Assembly (NCBI GenBank): GCA_958421945.1
Contig: CATZMZ010000008.1
Span: 1 to 64,000, forward strand
Direction: 5' to 3'
Length of the DNA: 64,000 nt
Origin: an uncultured Eubacteriales bacterium
Lineage (GTDB): Bacteria; Bacillota; Clostridia; Christensenellales; Borkfalkiaceae
Under the pieces are notes generated by a model. The model saw nothing but the letters and a program-made list of their open reading frames with translations. It had not been told where the DNA came from and did not search any database. Positions 7,327-14,948 of this stretch are shown here, piece after piece (the first letter of the stretch is position 1; every line of letters starts with the position of its first letter). Made by a program: the position numbers and the translations under genes.

Positions 7327-7931
7327 ACGAACTCGTTGTTTACGCTGTTTTGATTTAATATTCCCGAAATTCCCCGAGAATATCTGACATTCGGCGCTTT
7401 TGGGGGAAAACAGGTCTTGAACTTACGACATATCGTCTTTGCTCGATAGGGGTACTACAATTTAATACAAATCTTTTAAGAGATAACAAGGATAAACGTT
7501 TTCTCTATTTTATACCGTTTCGAGGGGTGATTCCCTATTTATGACTTGAAGTCGCAACCTCCGAAATAATCAACGAAAAAGGACAAAATTATTGCGTAAA
7601 TGAAAAAGAGCCAAACTCAATAGATGAGTCTGACTTTTGGTATTATTAAAGTTTTCAGCGACAATTTTCCCCGTTTACTTCGGCTTTAACTGTGCTGCAA
7701 AGGAATGACGAAAGGCGAAAAAACCGGAGAGTTTTTATTGTCACGTTTTCTGAAAAAGTCCACCTGATATACGGTTATTTGTATAAGCGCTTTTTGAGCA
7801 TAAAAAAAGCCGAGCGGTTAAACGCCCGGCATAGGTTTTAGTATTCATCGTCTTATTATCATTCCGAAGTGTTCGACTGAAAAGAAATATACGCACTCTA
7901 ACTTTTCATTAGGGTGCGTACAATTCACATC
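7327..7931. other. Non-coding stretch between IS copy 2 and tRNA-Ser
   Basis: About 600 bp without a supported gene on either strand. Frames are short and lack ribosome sites. A weak imperfect hairpin lies near 7606-7642 (AAAAG..AACTCA / TGAGT..CTTTT) and a proper minus-strand terminator at 7802-7831. The rest may be eroded accessory DNA. Confidence 0.5.
7802..7831 (-). terminator. Intrinsic terminator of tRNA-Ser transcript
   Basis: GCCGAGCG / CGCCCGGC stem with one mismatch; on the minus strand it is followed by seven T. It lies about 100 nt beyond the 3' end of tRNA-Ser(GGA). Confidence 0.7.
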
Positions 7932-8019
7932 TGGCGGAGAGGAGAGGATTCGAACCTCCGATAGCTTTCACTATACTCGCTTTCCAAGCGGGCACATTAG
8001 ACCTCTCTGACACCTCTCC
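7932..8019 (-). tRNA. tRNA-Ser (anticodon GGA)
   Basis: The minus strand gives GGAGAGG...CCTCTCC-G-CCA with a long variable arm (class II tRNA), a TTCGAAT T-loop and anticodon loop TTGGAAA, so the anticodon is GGA. CCA is encoded. The anticodon stem has a C-A mismatch at its second pair. It reads the UCC/UCU serine codons. Confidence 0.92.
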
Positions 8020-8034
8020 GTAAGTCCGCTATCT

Positions 8035-8063
8035 ATCATAGTATATTTTTAAGAAAAAAGCAA
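8035..8063 (-). promoter_or_regulatory. Promoter of tRNA-Ser(GGA)
   Basis: On the minus strand TTGCTT (8058-8063), a 17-bp spacer, and TATGAT (8035-8040), with the tRNA beginning 15 nt downstream. Confidence 0.7.
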
Positions 8064-8170
8064 CTTTATTTGACTGTTTTCCAAAAACTTTTTATAAAAT
8101 ATTTTTTTTATCTTTTCACTGTACTTTTTCCGTCCTATATGCTATAATACAAGCGTTAAAACTTGCTTGC

Positions 8171-8398
8171 AAGGGTTTTAACGCGCAGTATTTCACCGCG
8201 CCACCGCTTACGAAAGCAAGCAATAAGCGAAAGCGAAAGCCGCGAGAGCGGCGAGGGGGAGCGGTATAATACAATGAGAGGACAGTCCAAGGGTTTTAAC
8301 GCGCAGTATTTCACCGCGCCACCGCTTGCGAAAGCAAGCAATAAGCGAAAGCGAAAGCGAAAGCCGCGAGAGCGGCGAGGGAGAGCGGTATAATACAA
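8171..8398. repeat. GC-rich tandem repeat, two units ending in TATAATACAA
   Basis: Unit 1 (8171-8274) and unit 2 (8289-8398) are nearly identical. Unit 2 has one extra GCGAAA hexamer in a (GCGAAA)n run. Each unit ends with TATAATACAA, and a third copy of that decamer precedes unit 1 (8143-8152). Short GC hairpins occur (CCGCGAGAGCGG). The bases just before and into unit 1 form a hairpin: GTTAAAAC, loop TTGCTTGCAAGG, GTTTTAAC. Much more GC-rich than its surroundings; frames across it are Arg/Lys-rich artefacts. It may act as a regulatory or dispersed genomic repeat; see also 50105-50245. Confidence 0.85.
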
Positions 8399-8457
8399 AG
8401 AGCGTTATAATTGTAGTAAGTGGTTTTATTATAAATTTTTTGAGGGGAAGAAGAACT

Positions 8458-9657
8458 ATGAAAAAAGTCATTTTACACTTACTTGTATTATTTGTTCTGT
8501 GTATTGCCGTTGCTTTAACGGCATGTAACAAGACCGAAAAGACTATTGTTAAAAAAGAATTTAACGATAACGGCGAGTTAATCGTTTATTATAACGACGA
8601 TAGTTTTGAAAATCTGGGACTTATTCTAAAAGAAGGGGAGGACTCGCAGGGGTTAGAGTTTTATCCGTTACTTGACGGAAACTACGGCGTAAAGGGCGGT
8701 CGTGCGTTGTTAAGCGCGAAAGACGAACCTATCGAAAAAATAGTTATTCCCGCGACGTTTAACGGTAAACCCGTTACGAAAATATTAGAAGGTGCTTTTT
8801 ACGTTGGCGAAGAAGCGAGGTTTTTTACTATAAAAGAGGTTGAAATCCCCGACAGCGTTACGACTATCGGTGAATCCGCATTTCGTCGGTGCGCATGGTT
8901 AAAGACGATAACTCTTCCCGACGGAGTTAAAACGATAAGCAGGCAAACGTTCAGAGACTGCAGGTTTTTAACCGAAATTAAACTACCCAAAGAATTAGAG
9001 CATATAGAGGATTATGCGTTTATCGGGTGTGAGTGGTTGCAAAAGATAGCTATACCCGATAGCGTTTCAGTCCTTGGGAAAAAGGCGTTCAGCGACTGCA
9101 AGTCATTAAAAGAAATATCCTTACCCAAAAACATTTTCGAAATCCGAGAGGGTGTGTTTAGCGGTTGTTTGTCGCTTGCTAACGTAAAGTTGCCCGAAAA
9201 AATCAGGTATATTCCCGCTAATATGTTTTTCGGATGCGAAGCATTGACAAAAATCTCTTTGCCCGAAACGCTTGTCGACATACGCGACAATGCTTTCGAA
9301 TATTGCAAGTCGCTTGAGCAAATTGAATTGCCGAACAGCTTAACTGAAATAGGCGGCGCGGCTTTCAAGAACTGCAGTAAGCTTCAAAGTATTAAACTGC
9401 CGCGAAGCATAAATACCATACGCGCCGGTGTGTTTTACGGTTGCGGCGGACTTAAACAGATAAACATATCCAACCAAGTCTTTGCGATAGAAAACAACGC
9501 TTTCGGGAAATGCACCGCTTTAGAGAAAATCGTTTTTGACGGGACGAGTGACGAATGGAAGCGTATTAGAAAAACCGAGTTATCGGATTCAAGCTGGAAA
9601 ACGGGCGTGCCGTCAACTTGTATGGTTTACTGTAACGACGAATCCTTTTCTATTTAA
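8458..9657 (+). CDS. BspA-type leucine-rich-repeat lipoprotein
   Basis: 399 residues. Start ATG 8458 has the ribosome site GAGGGGAAG; frames extending upstream run into the GC-rich repeat and are rejected. It begins with a lipoprotein signal peptide ending in the lipobox LTAC (Cys about residue 23), so it would be lipidated by Lgt and held on the outer face of the membrane. From about residue 95 there are some 11 LRR_5 (Treponema pallidum/BspA) repeats of about 23 residues, pattern LP..v..I...AF..C..L..I. The last repeat is followed by a short FDGTSDEWKRI cap, common at the end of such proteins. Role: surface protein-protein contact or adhesion, inferred from the family. Confidence 0.88.
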   Translation: MKKVILHLLVLFVLCIAVALTACNKTEKTIVKKEFNDNGELIVYYNDDSFENLGLILKEGEDSQGLEFYPLLDGNYGVKGGRALLSAKDEPIEKIVIPATFNGKPVTKILEGAFYVGEEARFFTIKEVEIPDSVTTIGESAFRRCAWLKTITLPDGVKTISRQTFRDCRFLTEIKLPKELEHIEDYAFIGCEWLQKIAIPDSVSVLGKKAFSDCKSLKEISLPKNIFEIREGVFSGCLSLANVKLPEKIRYIPANMFFGCEALTKISLPETLVDIRDNAFEYCKSLEQIELPNSLTEIGGAAFKNCSKLQSIKLPRSINTIRAGVFYGCGGLKQINISNQVFAIENNAFGKCTALEKIVFDGTSDEWKRIRKTELSDSSWKTGVPSTCMVYCNDESFSI

Positions 9658-9805
9658 TTATCAATAAAGAGTTTAAAAAAATCGTTAAAAGGGTAGACGC
9701 GTGCAATTTAGAAACGCGTTAAAGCATGCGGTTGCGATACGAATACGTAAAAGCGCGTTTCGCATATAATTTAATTATCGTAAATTTTTTATGGAGGTGT
9801 CGATT

Positions 9806-10030
9806 ATGACATGGTTTAACAAGCAAAGCAGACTGGTTCAAATAATTTTATTATTGATTCCTGTCGTAAACTGGGTAACGGAGATTATCGTGAGATGGTC
9901 AACCTATCTTAAAAAAGGCGGTTTATTGAGATTAGTTATTTGTATTCTCGTAACCATTCCTTCCGGCATCATCATCGGTTGGTTAGACTTGATTTGGGTT
10001 ATTTTATTTAAAAAGCTGTTTTTACAATAA
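9806..10030 (+). CDS. Small two-helix membrane protein
   Basis: 74 residues. The ATG at 9791 is rejected because it overlaps the Shine-Dalgarno GGAGGTG (9793-9799), which sits properly for ATG 9806. Two hydrophobic segments (about residues 10-30 and 42-68) are separated by a basic loop (WSTYLKKGG), which suggests a hairpin with both ends on one side. No family recognised. It stands alone, with 150 bp upstream and a terminator downstream (10178-10211). Confidence 0.65.
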   Translation: MTWFNKQSRLVQIILLLIPVVNWVTEIIVRWSTYLKKGGLLRLVICILVTIPSGIIIGWLDLIWVILFKKLFLQ

Positions 10031-10335
10031 CTCTGCTACGGAGAAATCGTTAAACAGGGGAATTTGAGTTTATGGTCAAACGTTTGGTTTGGTGCGGAGC
10101 TTATACTTTTATATTTCACGCCAACGTTAGACGTTAAATTTTTTTTCATTAAACGATTTATTTATCACATAAAAAGCCGAAAGACCGTTGCTTATCGCAG
10201 CGGTCTTTTTGTGTGCAAATACATATTTTGATACAATTTGCATACACCTCTTAAAAAGGGCGTACACCTTGTAAAAATTTGCGTACAGTTAAACGCACAA
10301 ATAAATTGGGGTTTGTATAACTGTTCAATAAAGGA
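10031..10335. other. Intergenic stretch with terminator and short repeats
   Basis: No gene visible. It holds the terminator at 10178-10214 and, at about 10236-10288, imperfect repeats of the type TTTGC[AG]TACA / GCGTACACC on the same strand, of unknown meaning. Confidence 0.5.
10178..10214 (+). terminator. Intrinsic terminator
   Basis: AAAGACCGTTGC / GCAGCGGTCTTT, a 12-bp stem with one G-U pair, loop TTATC, followed by T. It ends the transcript of the small membrane protein gene. Confidence 0.8.
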
Positions 10336-10749
10336 TTAAAGAACCATTACCATAGTTCCAATTCCAATAAGTATGCAACCTATCAACGATTTCGTTGTAA
10401 ATTGCTCATGTAAGAATACAAAAGCCAAAACCAATGTGATTACAACACTCAATTTGTCAATGGGAACAACCTTTGATGCATCACCTAACTGTAACGCCTT
10501 GTAATAGCATAACCATGAGGCACCCGTTGCCAAACCCGATAGAATTAGAAACAACCAACTCCGTTTGCTTATTTCAGCAATTCCATTTTGTGCATTCGTT
10601 AGGAACACCATTACCCAAGCCATAACAACTACAACAACGGTTCTTATTGCAGTTGCAAGATTTGAGTTGACTCCTTCTATGCCGACCTTCGCCAGTATAG
10701 AGGTAAGTGCTGCAAATATTGCAGACAGTAATGCGAGTACAAACCACAT
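10336..10749 (-). CDS. EamA-family transporter, half-size
   Basis: 137 residues with about five hydrophobic segments. Ribosome site TGGAGGT lies 7 nt before ATG 10749. The sequence reads like one EamA (DMT) domain: MWFVLALLSAIFAALTSILAK start, GLATGASWLCYYKALQLG in the middle, and the closing LFLHEQF-like motif (VFLHEQFTTKSLIGCILIGIG). Typical EamA proteins carry two such domains (about 300 residues); one-domain versions are known and presumably dimerise to make a drug/metabolite or amino acid exporter in the cytoplasmic membrane. The substrate cannot be told from sequence. Confidence 0.85.
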   Translation of the reverse strand: MWFVLALLSAIFAALTSILAKVGIEGVNSNLATAIRTVVVVVMAWVMVFLTNAQNGIAEISKRSWLFLILSGLATGASWLCYYKALQLGDASKVVPIDKLSVVITLVLAFVFLHEQFTTKSLIGCILIGIGTMVMVL

Positions 10750-10945
10750 ACAATATTACCTCCATCAAATTCTTATTTATCGGTAAGTTTAATATAACAT
10801 AAAAGAGCATATTTTGCAACACTTTTTATTGTTTGGAAACTGTATTTTAAAGAATCACTATAAATTGAACGATTATCCATTAATTAAACGAAAGGGGGCA
10901 TAAATTGCAAGTTGCGTGATGATATGCCATTACTCCGTAATGGAT

Positions 10946-10989
10946 AAAAAAATGACTGCAATTTTGTATCAAAAACACAGTCATTTTTT
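10946..10989. terminator. Bidirectional terminator
   Basis: AAAAAATGACTG (10947-10958) pairs perfectly with CAGTCATTTTTT (10978-10989), giving T runs on both strands. On the minus strand it begins directly after the CCA of tRNA-Tyr and so ends the six-tRNA operon. Confidence 0.85.
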
Positions 10990-11073
10990 GGTGGGAAGGG
11001 GTGGATTCGAACCACCGAAGTCACTGACGACAGATTTACAGTCTGTTCCATTTGGCCGCTCTGGAACCTTCCC
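10989..11073 (-). tRNA. tRNA-Tyr (anticodon GTA)
   Basis: Minus strand: GGGAAGG...CCTTCCC-A-CCA, long variable arm, anticodon loop CTGTAAA, T-loop TTCGAAT. Last gene of the six-tRNA operon; its CCA overlaps the terminator stem. Confidence 0.93.
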
Positions 11074-11104
11074 GAATATTAAGATGTTTTAATTTTGGAT
11101 TCGA

Positions 11105-11180
11105 TGGAGCTGGTGACTGGAATCGAACCCGCAACCTGCTGATTACAAATCAGCTGCTCTGCCAGTTGAGCTACACCAGC
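11105..11180 (-). tRNA. tRNA-Thr (anticodon TGT)
   Basis: Minus strand: GCTGGTG acceptor arm, anticodon stem GCTGA/TCAGC with loop TTTGTAA, so UGU; T-loop TTCGATT; CCA encoded. Confidence 0.93.
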
Positions 11181-11190
11181 AAAGAAAACT

Positions 11191-11266
11191 TGGTGCCTTG
11201 GGGCGGAATCGAACCACCGACACAGGGATTTTCAGTCCCTTGCTCTACCGACTGAGCTACCAAGGC
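11191..11266 (-). tRNA. tRNA-Phe (anticodon GAA)
   Basis: Minus strand: GCCTTGG acceptor arm, anticodon stem AGGGA/TCCCT with loop CTGAAAA, so GAA; T-loop TTCGATT; CCA encoded. This is the tRNA that the pheS T-box at 16240-16520 should sense. Confidence 0.93.
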
Positions 11267-11280
11267 ATACAAGTTTTTTT

Positions 11281-11312
11281 GATAAATGCTTGTATTTCTA
11301 CAAGCATTTATC
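11281..11312. repeat. Perfect 14-bp hairpin between tRNA-Asp and tRNA-Phe
   Basis: GATAAATGCTTGTA (11281-11294), loop TTTC, TACAAGCATTTATC (11299-11312). On the transcribed (minus) strand it is followed by seven A, not T, so it is not a terminator. It may be a processing or spacing element in the tRNA precursor. Confidence 0.75.
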
Positions 11313-11315
11313 TTA

Positions 11316-11392
11316 TGGCGACCCGAAGGGGGCTCGAACCCCTGACCTCCAGCGTGACAGGCTGGCGTACTAACCAACTGTACTACCGGGCC
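11316..11392 (-). tRNA. tRNA-Asp (anticodon GTC)
   Basis: Minus strand: GGCCCGG acceptor arm, anticodon stem CCAGC/GCTGG with loop CTGTCAC, so GUC; T-loop TTCGAGC; CCA encoded. Confidence 0.93.
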
Positions 11393-11407
11393 GTAATATT
11401 TTTAGGG

Positions 11408-11484
11408 TGGTGGGCCTTCACGGACTCGAACCGCGGACCAATCGGTTATGAGCCGACCGCTCTAACCAACTGAGCTAAAGGCCC
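11408..11484 (-). tRNA. tRNA-Met, elongator (anticodon CAT)
   Basis: Minus strand: GGGCCTT acceptor arm with a perfect first pair and discriminator A, loop CTCATAA, so CAU. The paired first position and D-arm TTAGCTCAGTTGGTTAGAGC point to elongator Met, not initiator. An Ile2 (CAU read after lysidine modification) cannot be fully excluded. Confidence 0.88.
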
Positions 11485-11528
11485 TAAAAACACTTTGTTG
11501 AACGGTTCGAAACGTTCTGTCGTTAATC

Positions 11529-11604
11529 TGGTCGGGGTGAAGAGACTCGAACTCCCGACCCCATGGTCCCAAACCACGTGCGCTACCAACTGCGCTACAC
11601 CCCG
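11529..11604 (-). tRNA. tRNA-Pro (anticodon TGG)
   Basis: Minus strand: CGGGGTG acceptor arm, anticodon stem CGTGG/CCATG with loop TTTGGGA, so UGG; CCA encoded. First gene of the operon. Confidence 0.93.
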
Positions 11605-11625
11605 TTCCTCACGACGCTTTAACAT

Positions 11626-11652
11626 ATTATAATAAATAGAAAAAAAAGTCAA
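11626..11652 (-). promoter_or_regulatory. Promoter of the six-tRNA operon
   Basis: On the minus strand TTGACT (11647-11652) and TATAAT (11626-11631). The spacer to this hexamer is 15 bp; an overlapping TAATAT would give a near-standard spacing. It lies just upstream of tRNA-Pro. Confidence 0.6.
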
Positions 11653-11807
11653 CAAAAATAAAGGGATTTTTAAAAATTTATTTTAATTTTTTTTATTAGC
11701 GGATATTTTTGCTTTTCGACATTATTTTACTAACGTTTACAAAGTTATACGTTATTTTCGGCGGTGGGTATGTTAATATTTTTTCGTTATCATCTTCGGA
11801 GGCTTTT

Positions 11808-12116
11808 ATGGATATAAAATACAGAAAATCGAGGGACGCCTTAACGGTTTTCGTTGACGGCGAGTTAGACGAATATTCCGCCTCTCACGCTAAGGATATT
11901 CTCGACAGGCTTCTTCTCGACAACATAAATACAAGTAAGGTTATATTCGATTTGTCGGGGTTGTCGTTTATGGACAGCACGGGCATAGGACTTTTAATCG
12001 GCAGATATAAAAAGCTTAGGCAATTCAACGTCCCGTCTTACATATCGGGCGCGTCCGTTTCTACGGAAAAGGTTATCGAGCTTGCAGGACTTTATAAAAT
12101 AATGCCTAAATTTTGA
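11808..12116 (+). CDS. spoIIAA: Anti-sigma F factor antagonist SpoIIAA
   Basis: 102 residues. ATG 11808 has the ribosome site CGGAGG 7 nt upstream; a frame running back to 11709 is rejected. One STAS domain, with the conserved DLSGLSFMDSTGIG carrying the Ser that SpoIIAB phosphorylates (Ser in MDST, about residue 57). The unphosphorylated form binds SpoIIAB and frees sigma F in the forespore. First gene of the spoIIA operon, 9 nt before spoIIAB. A near-match to a Spo0A box (TTCGACAT, 11715-11722) lies about 90 bp upstream, as expected for a Spo0A/SigH-controlled operon. Confidence 0.95.
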   Translation: MDIKYRKSRDALTVFVDGELDEYSASHAKDILDRLLLDNINTSKVIFDLSGLSFMDSTGIGLLIGRYKKLRQFNVPSYISGASVSTEKVIELAGLYKIMPKF

Positions 12117-12125
12117 GGTATATAA

Positions 12126-12554
12126 ATGATTAACAATAAAATGAAAATTTCCTTTTTATCATTATCGCAAAACGAATCGTTTGCGCGTTCCGTTGCGGGA
12201 ATGTTCGCACTGTCGCTTAACCCGAGCATCGCGCAGGTGTCGGATATTAAAACAGCCGTCAGCGAAGCGGTTACTAATTGCATAGTTCACGGTTATCCCG
12301 ATAAAGTCGGGGATATCGTTATGGAAGCCGAAATAAAAGACGGAGCGGTACATATAAACGTTTTTGACGACGGCGTCGGGATTGAAAACGTAAACGACGC
12401 GTTAGAGCCGTTCTTTACCACCAAAGAGGCGGAAGAGCGTTCAGGCATGGGTTTTACCATAATGCGCACGTTTATGGACGACGTTAAGGTTGTTTCCGAA
12501 AAAGGAAAGGGCACGAAGGTTTATATGGTTAAAAAAATTAAAGACGACGGTTGA
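12126..12554 (+). CDS. spoIIAB: Anti-sigma F factor SpoIIAB
   Basis: 142 residues. GHKL-type ATP-binding serine kinase: N box EAVTNCIVHGY (about residues 41-51), G1 box DDGVGI, and G2 ERSGMGFTIM. It holds sigma F inactive in the pre-divisional cell and mother cell and phosphorylates SpoIIAA. Start ATG 12126; the Shine-Dalgarno GAGGT overlaps the stop of spoIIAA, so translation is coupled. It is followed after 3 nt by sigF. Confidence 0.95.
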   Translation: MINNKMKISFLSLSQNESFARSVAGMFALSLNPSIAQVSDIKTAVSEAVTNCIVHGYPDKVGDIVMEAEIKDGAVHINVFDDGVGIENVNDALEPFFTTKEAEERSGMGFTIMRTFMDDVKVVSEKGKGTKVYMVKKIKDDG

Positions 12555-12557
12555 ATT

Positions 12558-13274
12558 ATGCTCGATAACGAAAAAACGCTCGATTACATAAGAAAAGCCA
12601 AGAATGGCGACGAAAGCGCGAAAGAGGCGGTTTTTGTGAATAACGCTCCGCTTATTAAAAGCATTATCAAGCGATTTCGGGGTAAAGGCGTGGAGTACGA
12701 CGATCTATATCAGATTGCCTGTATAGGTTTTTTGAAAGCAATTAAAAATTACGACGAGAGTTTCGGCGTTAAATTTTCGACATATACCGTTCCGATGGTT
12801 GTGGGAGAAATTAAAAGATATATGCGCGATAACGGTGCGATTAAGGTGTCGAGAACGCTCAAAATCCTTGCAAACAAAATAAACCGGTTTATCGACGCGT
12901 ATCAGACGGAGCATAATGATTCGCCCGAAGTGGATACGATTGCAAGGCATTTCGGAATAACCGAGGAAGAGGTTGTCGTTGCGCTTGACAGTGCCCGTAT
13001 GCCGCTCTCGATTTTCGATAAGTTCGACGACGAGGACGACGGACAGGAACTACTCGATAAAATCCCGTATGCGGATAACGAGGACAAGGTTCTGAACAAA
13101 ATTCAGCTTACCGAAGCACTCGGAAAACTTAACGAACGGGAAAGAAAAATAATCATTTTAAGATATTACAGAGACAAAACGCAAAGTGAAATCGCCGAAA
13201 CGCTCGGTGTGTCGCAGGTTCAGGTTTCACGGCTCGAAAATAAAATCATCGAAAAAATACGGCTAAAATTTTAG
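12558..13274 (+). CDS. sigF: RNA polymerase sporulation sigma factor SigF
   Basis: 238 residues, sigma-70 family. Region 2 (DLYQIACIGFLKAIKNYDESFGV then FSTYTVPMVVGEIKRY), region 3 and region 4 with the HTH (IAETLGVSQVQVSRLENKI) are all present and of normal length. It directs the first forespore-specific transcription. It follows spoIIAB with 3 nt between them and has only a weak ribosome site, so coupling is likely. A perfect 20-nt palindrome overlaps its stop codon and may end the transcript. Confidence 0.96.
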   Translation: MLDNEKTLDYIRKAKNGDESAKEAVFVNNAPLIKSIIKRFRGKGVEYDDLYQIACIGFLKAIKNYDESFGVKFSTYTVPMVVGEIKRYMRDNGAIKVSRTLKILANKINRFIDAYQTEHNDSPEVDTIARHFGITEEEVVVALDSARMPLSIFDKFDDEDDGQELLDKIPYADNEDKVLNKIQLTEALGKLNERERKIIILRYYRDKTQSEIAETLGVSQVQVSRLENKIIEKIRLKF

Positions 13275-13288
13275 CCGTGTTTTTTGTT
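13259..13288 (+). terminator. Terminator overlapping the sigF stop
   Basis: Perfect palindrome ACGGCTAAAATTTTAGCCGT (13259-13278) followed by GTTTTTTG. It includes the last codons of sigF. Likely intrinsic terminator separating spoIIA from spoVA. Confidence 0.65.
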
Positions 13289-13294
13289 TTCGGC

Positions 13295-13324
13295 GGTATA
13301 TTAAAATGCTTTTTACCCATATTA
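13295..13324 (+). promoter_or_regulatory. Candidate forespore (SigG/SigF-type) promoter of spoVA
   Basis: GGTATA (13295-13300), 17-bp spacer, CATATTA (13318-13324), close to the SigG pattern TGNATA-N17-CATANTA. It lies about 95 bp before spoVAC. spoVA is SigG-dependent in Bacillus, which supports the reading. Confidence 0.5.
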
Positions 13325-13418
13325 TGAACAATGAGAAAAATTCTTCAATACGAATATTTAAGGAATTCCGACCAAAAAGAGACTTTTGCGCCCGAATTCG
13401 TAAAAAACGAGGTAAAAA

Positions 13419-13880
13419 ATGAAAACTTCCGAAGACTGCATAAATAATAATTATTTAAAATACGTTTCGTCCGTTTCGCCACGTACCAACGAAAAGAAAT
13501 CGCTTTTTCGTTCGTTCTGGGTTGGCGGCTTTATTTGCTGCATAGGTCAAATCGTCAGATATCTGTTTGAATATGCTTTCGGTCTATCCGGCGACGAGCT
13601 TGCCGCATACGTTTCTATGGTTATGATTTTTTTAGGCGCGCTTCTTACCGGTTTCGGCATTTACGACAGAATAGGCAAGTACGCCGGCGGCGGTTCGATT
13701 GTTCCGATTACGGGTTTTGCAAACTCCGTCGTTTCGCCTGCAATGGAATTTAAAACCGAGGGCTTCGTATACGGCGTCGCGTCAAAAATGTTCGTTATAG
13801 CAGGTCCGATAATCGTATTCGGCGTGGCAGCAAGCGTACTTGTCGGTCTTATTTTTTTTATAGGTTACAGGATTTTTTAA
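13419..13880 (+). CDS. spoVAC: Stage V sporulation protein AC
   Basis: 153 residues with about four membrane segments and the SpoVAC/SpoVAE family block YAGGGSIVPITGFANSVVSPAMEFK-like region near residues 88-112. Ribosome site GAGGT lies 7 nt before ATG 13419. Known role: part of the inner-membrane channel that moves Ca-dipicolinate into the forespore and releases it at germination; SpoVAC is described as mechanosensitive. The stop overlaps the spoVAD start by one base. Confidence 0.94.
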   Translation: MKTSEDCINNNYLKYVSSVSPRTNEKKSLFRSFWVGGFICCIGQIVRYLFEYAFGLSGDELAAYVSMVMIFLGALLTGFGIYDRIGKYAGGGSIVPITGFANSVVSPAMEFKTEGFVYGVASKMFVIAGPIIVFGVAASVLVGLIFFIGYRIF

Positions 13881-14866
13881 TGAGAACGATTTTTTTTAAT
13901 AATAAACCTAAAATCATCGCTACGTCTACGATTGCAGGACCTAAAGAATGCGCGGGCGGTTTAGGCAAATATATTCACACAAAGCTTGACGACGATATGT
14001 ACGGTGAAAAAACTTTTGAAAAAGCCGAAAGCAGAATGTTGTTTACGGCGATTAAAAACAGTATGATTCGTGCCGACAAAAACGAAACGGATATTGACGC
14101 TATTATTTCGGGCGACCTTCTCGACCAAATAATTTCTTCGACCTTTTCCGCGCGGAATTTCGACACGGGCTATCTCGGAGTGTATAACGCGTGCGCGACT
14201 TTCACCGAAGCTTTAACGCTCGGCGCAACGTTTATCGACGGTAAATATTTGAATAACGTCGTATGTGCCACGAGCAGTCATTTTTCTTCCGCCGAAAGAC
14301 AATACAGATTTCCGCTCGAACTCGGTTGTACTAGGCCGCCGCAGTCGCAGTGGACGGTCACGGGCGCGGGGTCGTGCGTTTTATCGTTATCGGGTTCAGG
14401 CCCGTCAATTACCTGTGCAACGGTCGGAAAGATCGTGGATTACGGAGTTACCGACGCAAACAATATGGGGGCTGCAATGGCTCCTTGCGCGGCAGAAACG
14501 CTTATTACGTTCTTTAATGATACAAAAACAAATCCCGATGATTACGACTTGATTGTAAGCGGCGACCTCGGCACGTTCGGTTCGCGATTATTAAAAGATT
14601 TGGTATGGGAAAAGGGCTTCGATATCGAGAAACAGCACGTTGACTGCGGCGAGCTGATTTATAACATATCGGAAAACGAATATCAGGGCGGAAGCGGCGC
14701 GGGTTGTTCTTCGGTAGTTTTCGGTTCTTATCTGTACGAAAAATTAACTAAAAAGAAAATAAAGAAAATCATTTTAATGGCTACGGGTGCGCTTTTGTCC
14801 TCGCTATCCTCGCAACAGGGCGAGAGTATTCCCGGAATTGCGCACGCAGTCTGCATAGAAGCCTGA
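13880..14866 (+). CDS. spoVAD: Stage V sporulation protein AD (dipicolinate-binding)
   Basis: 328 residues, soluble, thiolase-like fold (SVYNACATF-like block at about residues 97-106, IVSGDLGTFGS near 220-230, YQGGSGAGCSSVVFGSYL near 265-285). SpoVAD binds dipicolinic acid and works with SpoVAC and SpoVAE at the forespore membrane. TAATG overlap with spoVAC implies coupled translation. Length normal. Confidence 0.95.
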   Translation: MRTIFFNNKPKIIATSTIAGPKECAGGLGKYIHTKLDDDMYGEKTFEKAESRMLFTAIKNSMIRADKNETDIDAIISGDLLDQIISSTFSARNFDTGYLGVYNACATFTEALTLGATFIDGKYLNNVVCATSSHFSSAERQYRFPLELGCTRPPQSQWTVTGAGSCVLSLSGSGPSITCATVGKIVDYGVTDANNMGAAMAPCAAETLITFFNDTKTNPDDYDLIVSGDLGTFGSRLLKDLVWEKGFDIEKQHVDCGELIYNISENEYQGGSGAGCSSVVFGSYLYEKLTKKKIKKIILMATGALLSSLSSQQGESIPGIAHAVCIEA

Positions 14867-14948
14867 ACTCTCCTTACGGAAGACTAAAAACGCGGAAGCT
14901 ATATCCAGGCTTTCAGCGTTAAATAACGTTTTATAATATGGTGGAATT

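Noticed and set aside
8163..8398. CRISPR array
   Set aside because: Only two units over 100 bp long, without spacers and with no cas genes in the window.
8156..8531. Overlapping frames on both strands across the GC-rich tandem repeat
   Set aside because: Repeat-derived Arg/Lys/Ser-rich translations without ribosome sites; the region is better explained as a non-coding repeat.
11052..11655. Several frames across the tRNA cluster (with GDWNRTRNLL, WDHGVGSSSLF)
   Set aside because: Well-known false ORFs produced by reading tRNA genes in antisense.
13331..13447. 38-codon frame MRKILQYEYLRNSDQ... before spoVAC
   Set aside because: No Shine-Dalgarno and it overlaps the well-supported spoVAC start; more likely leader sequence, though a small peptide cannot be excluded.
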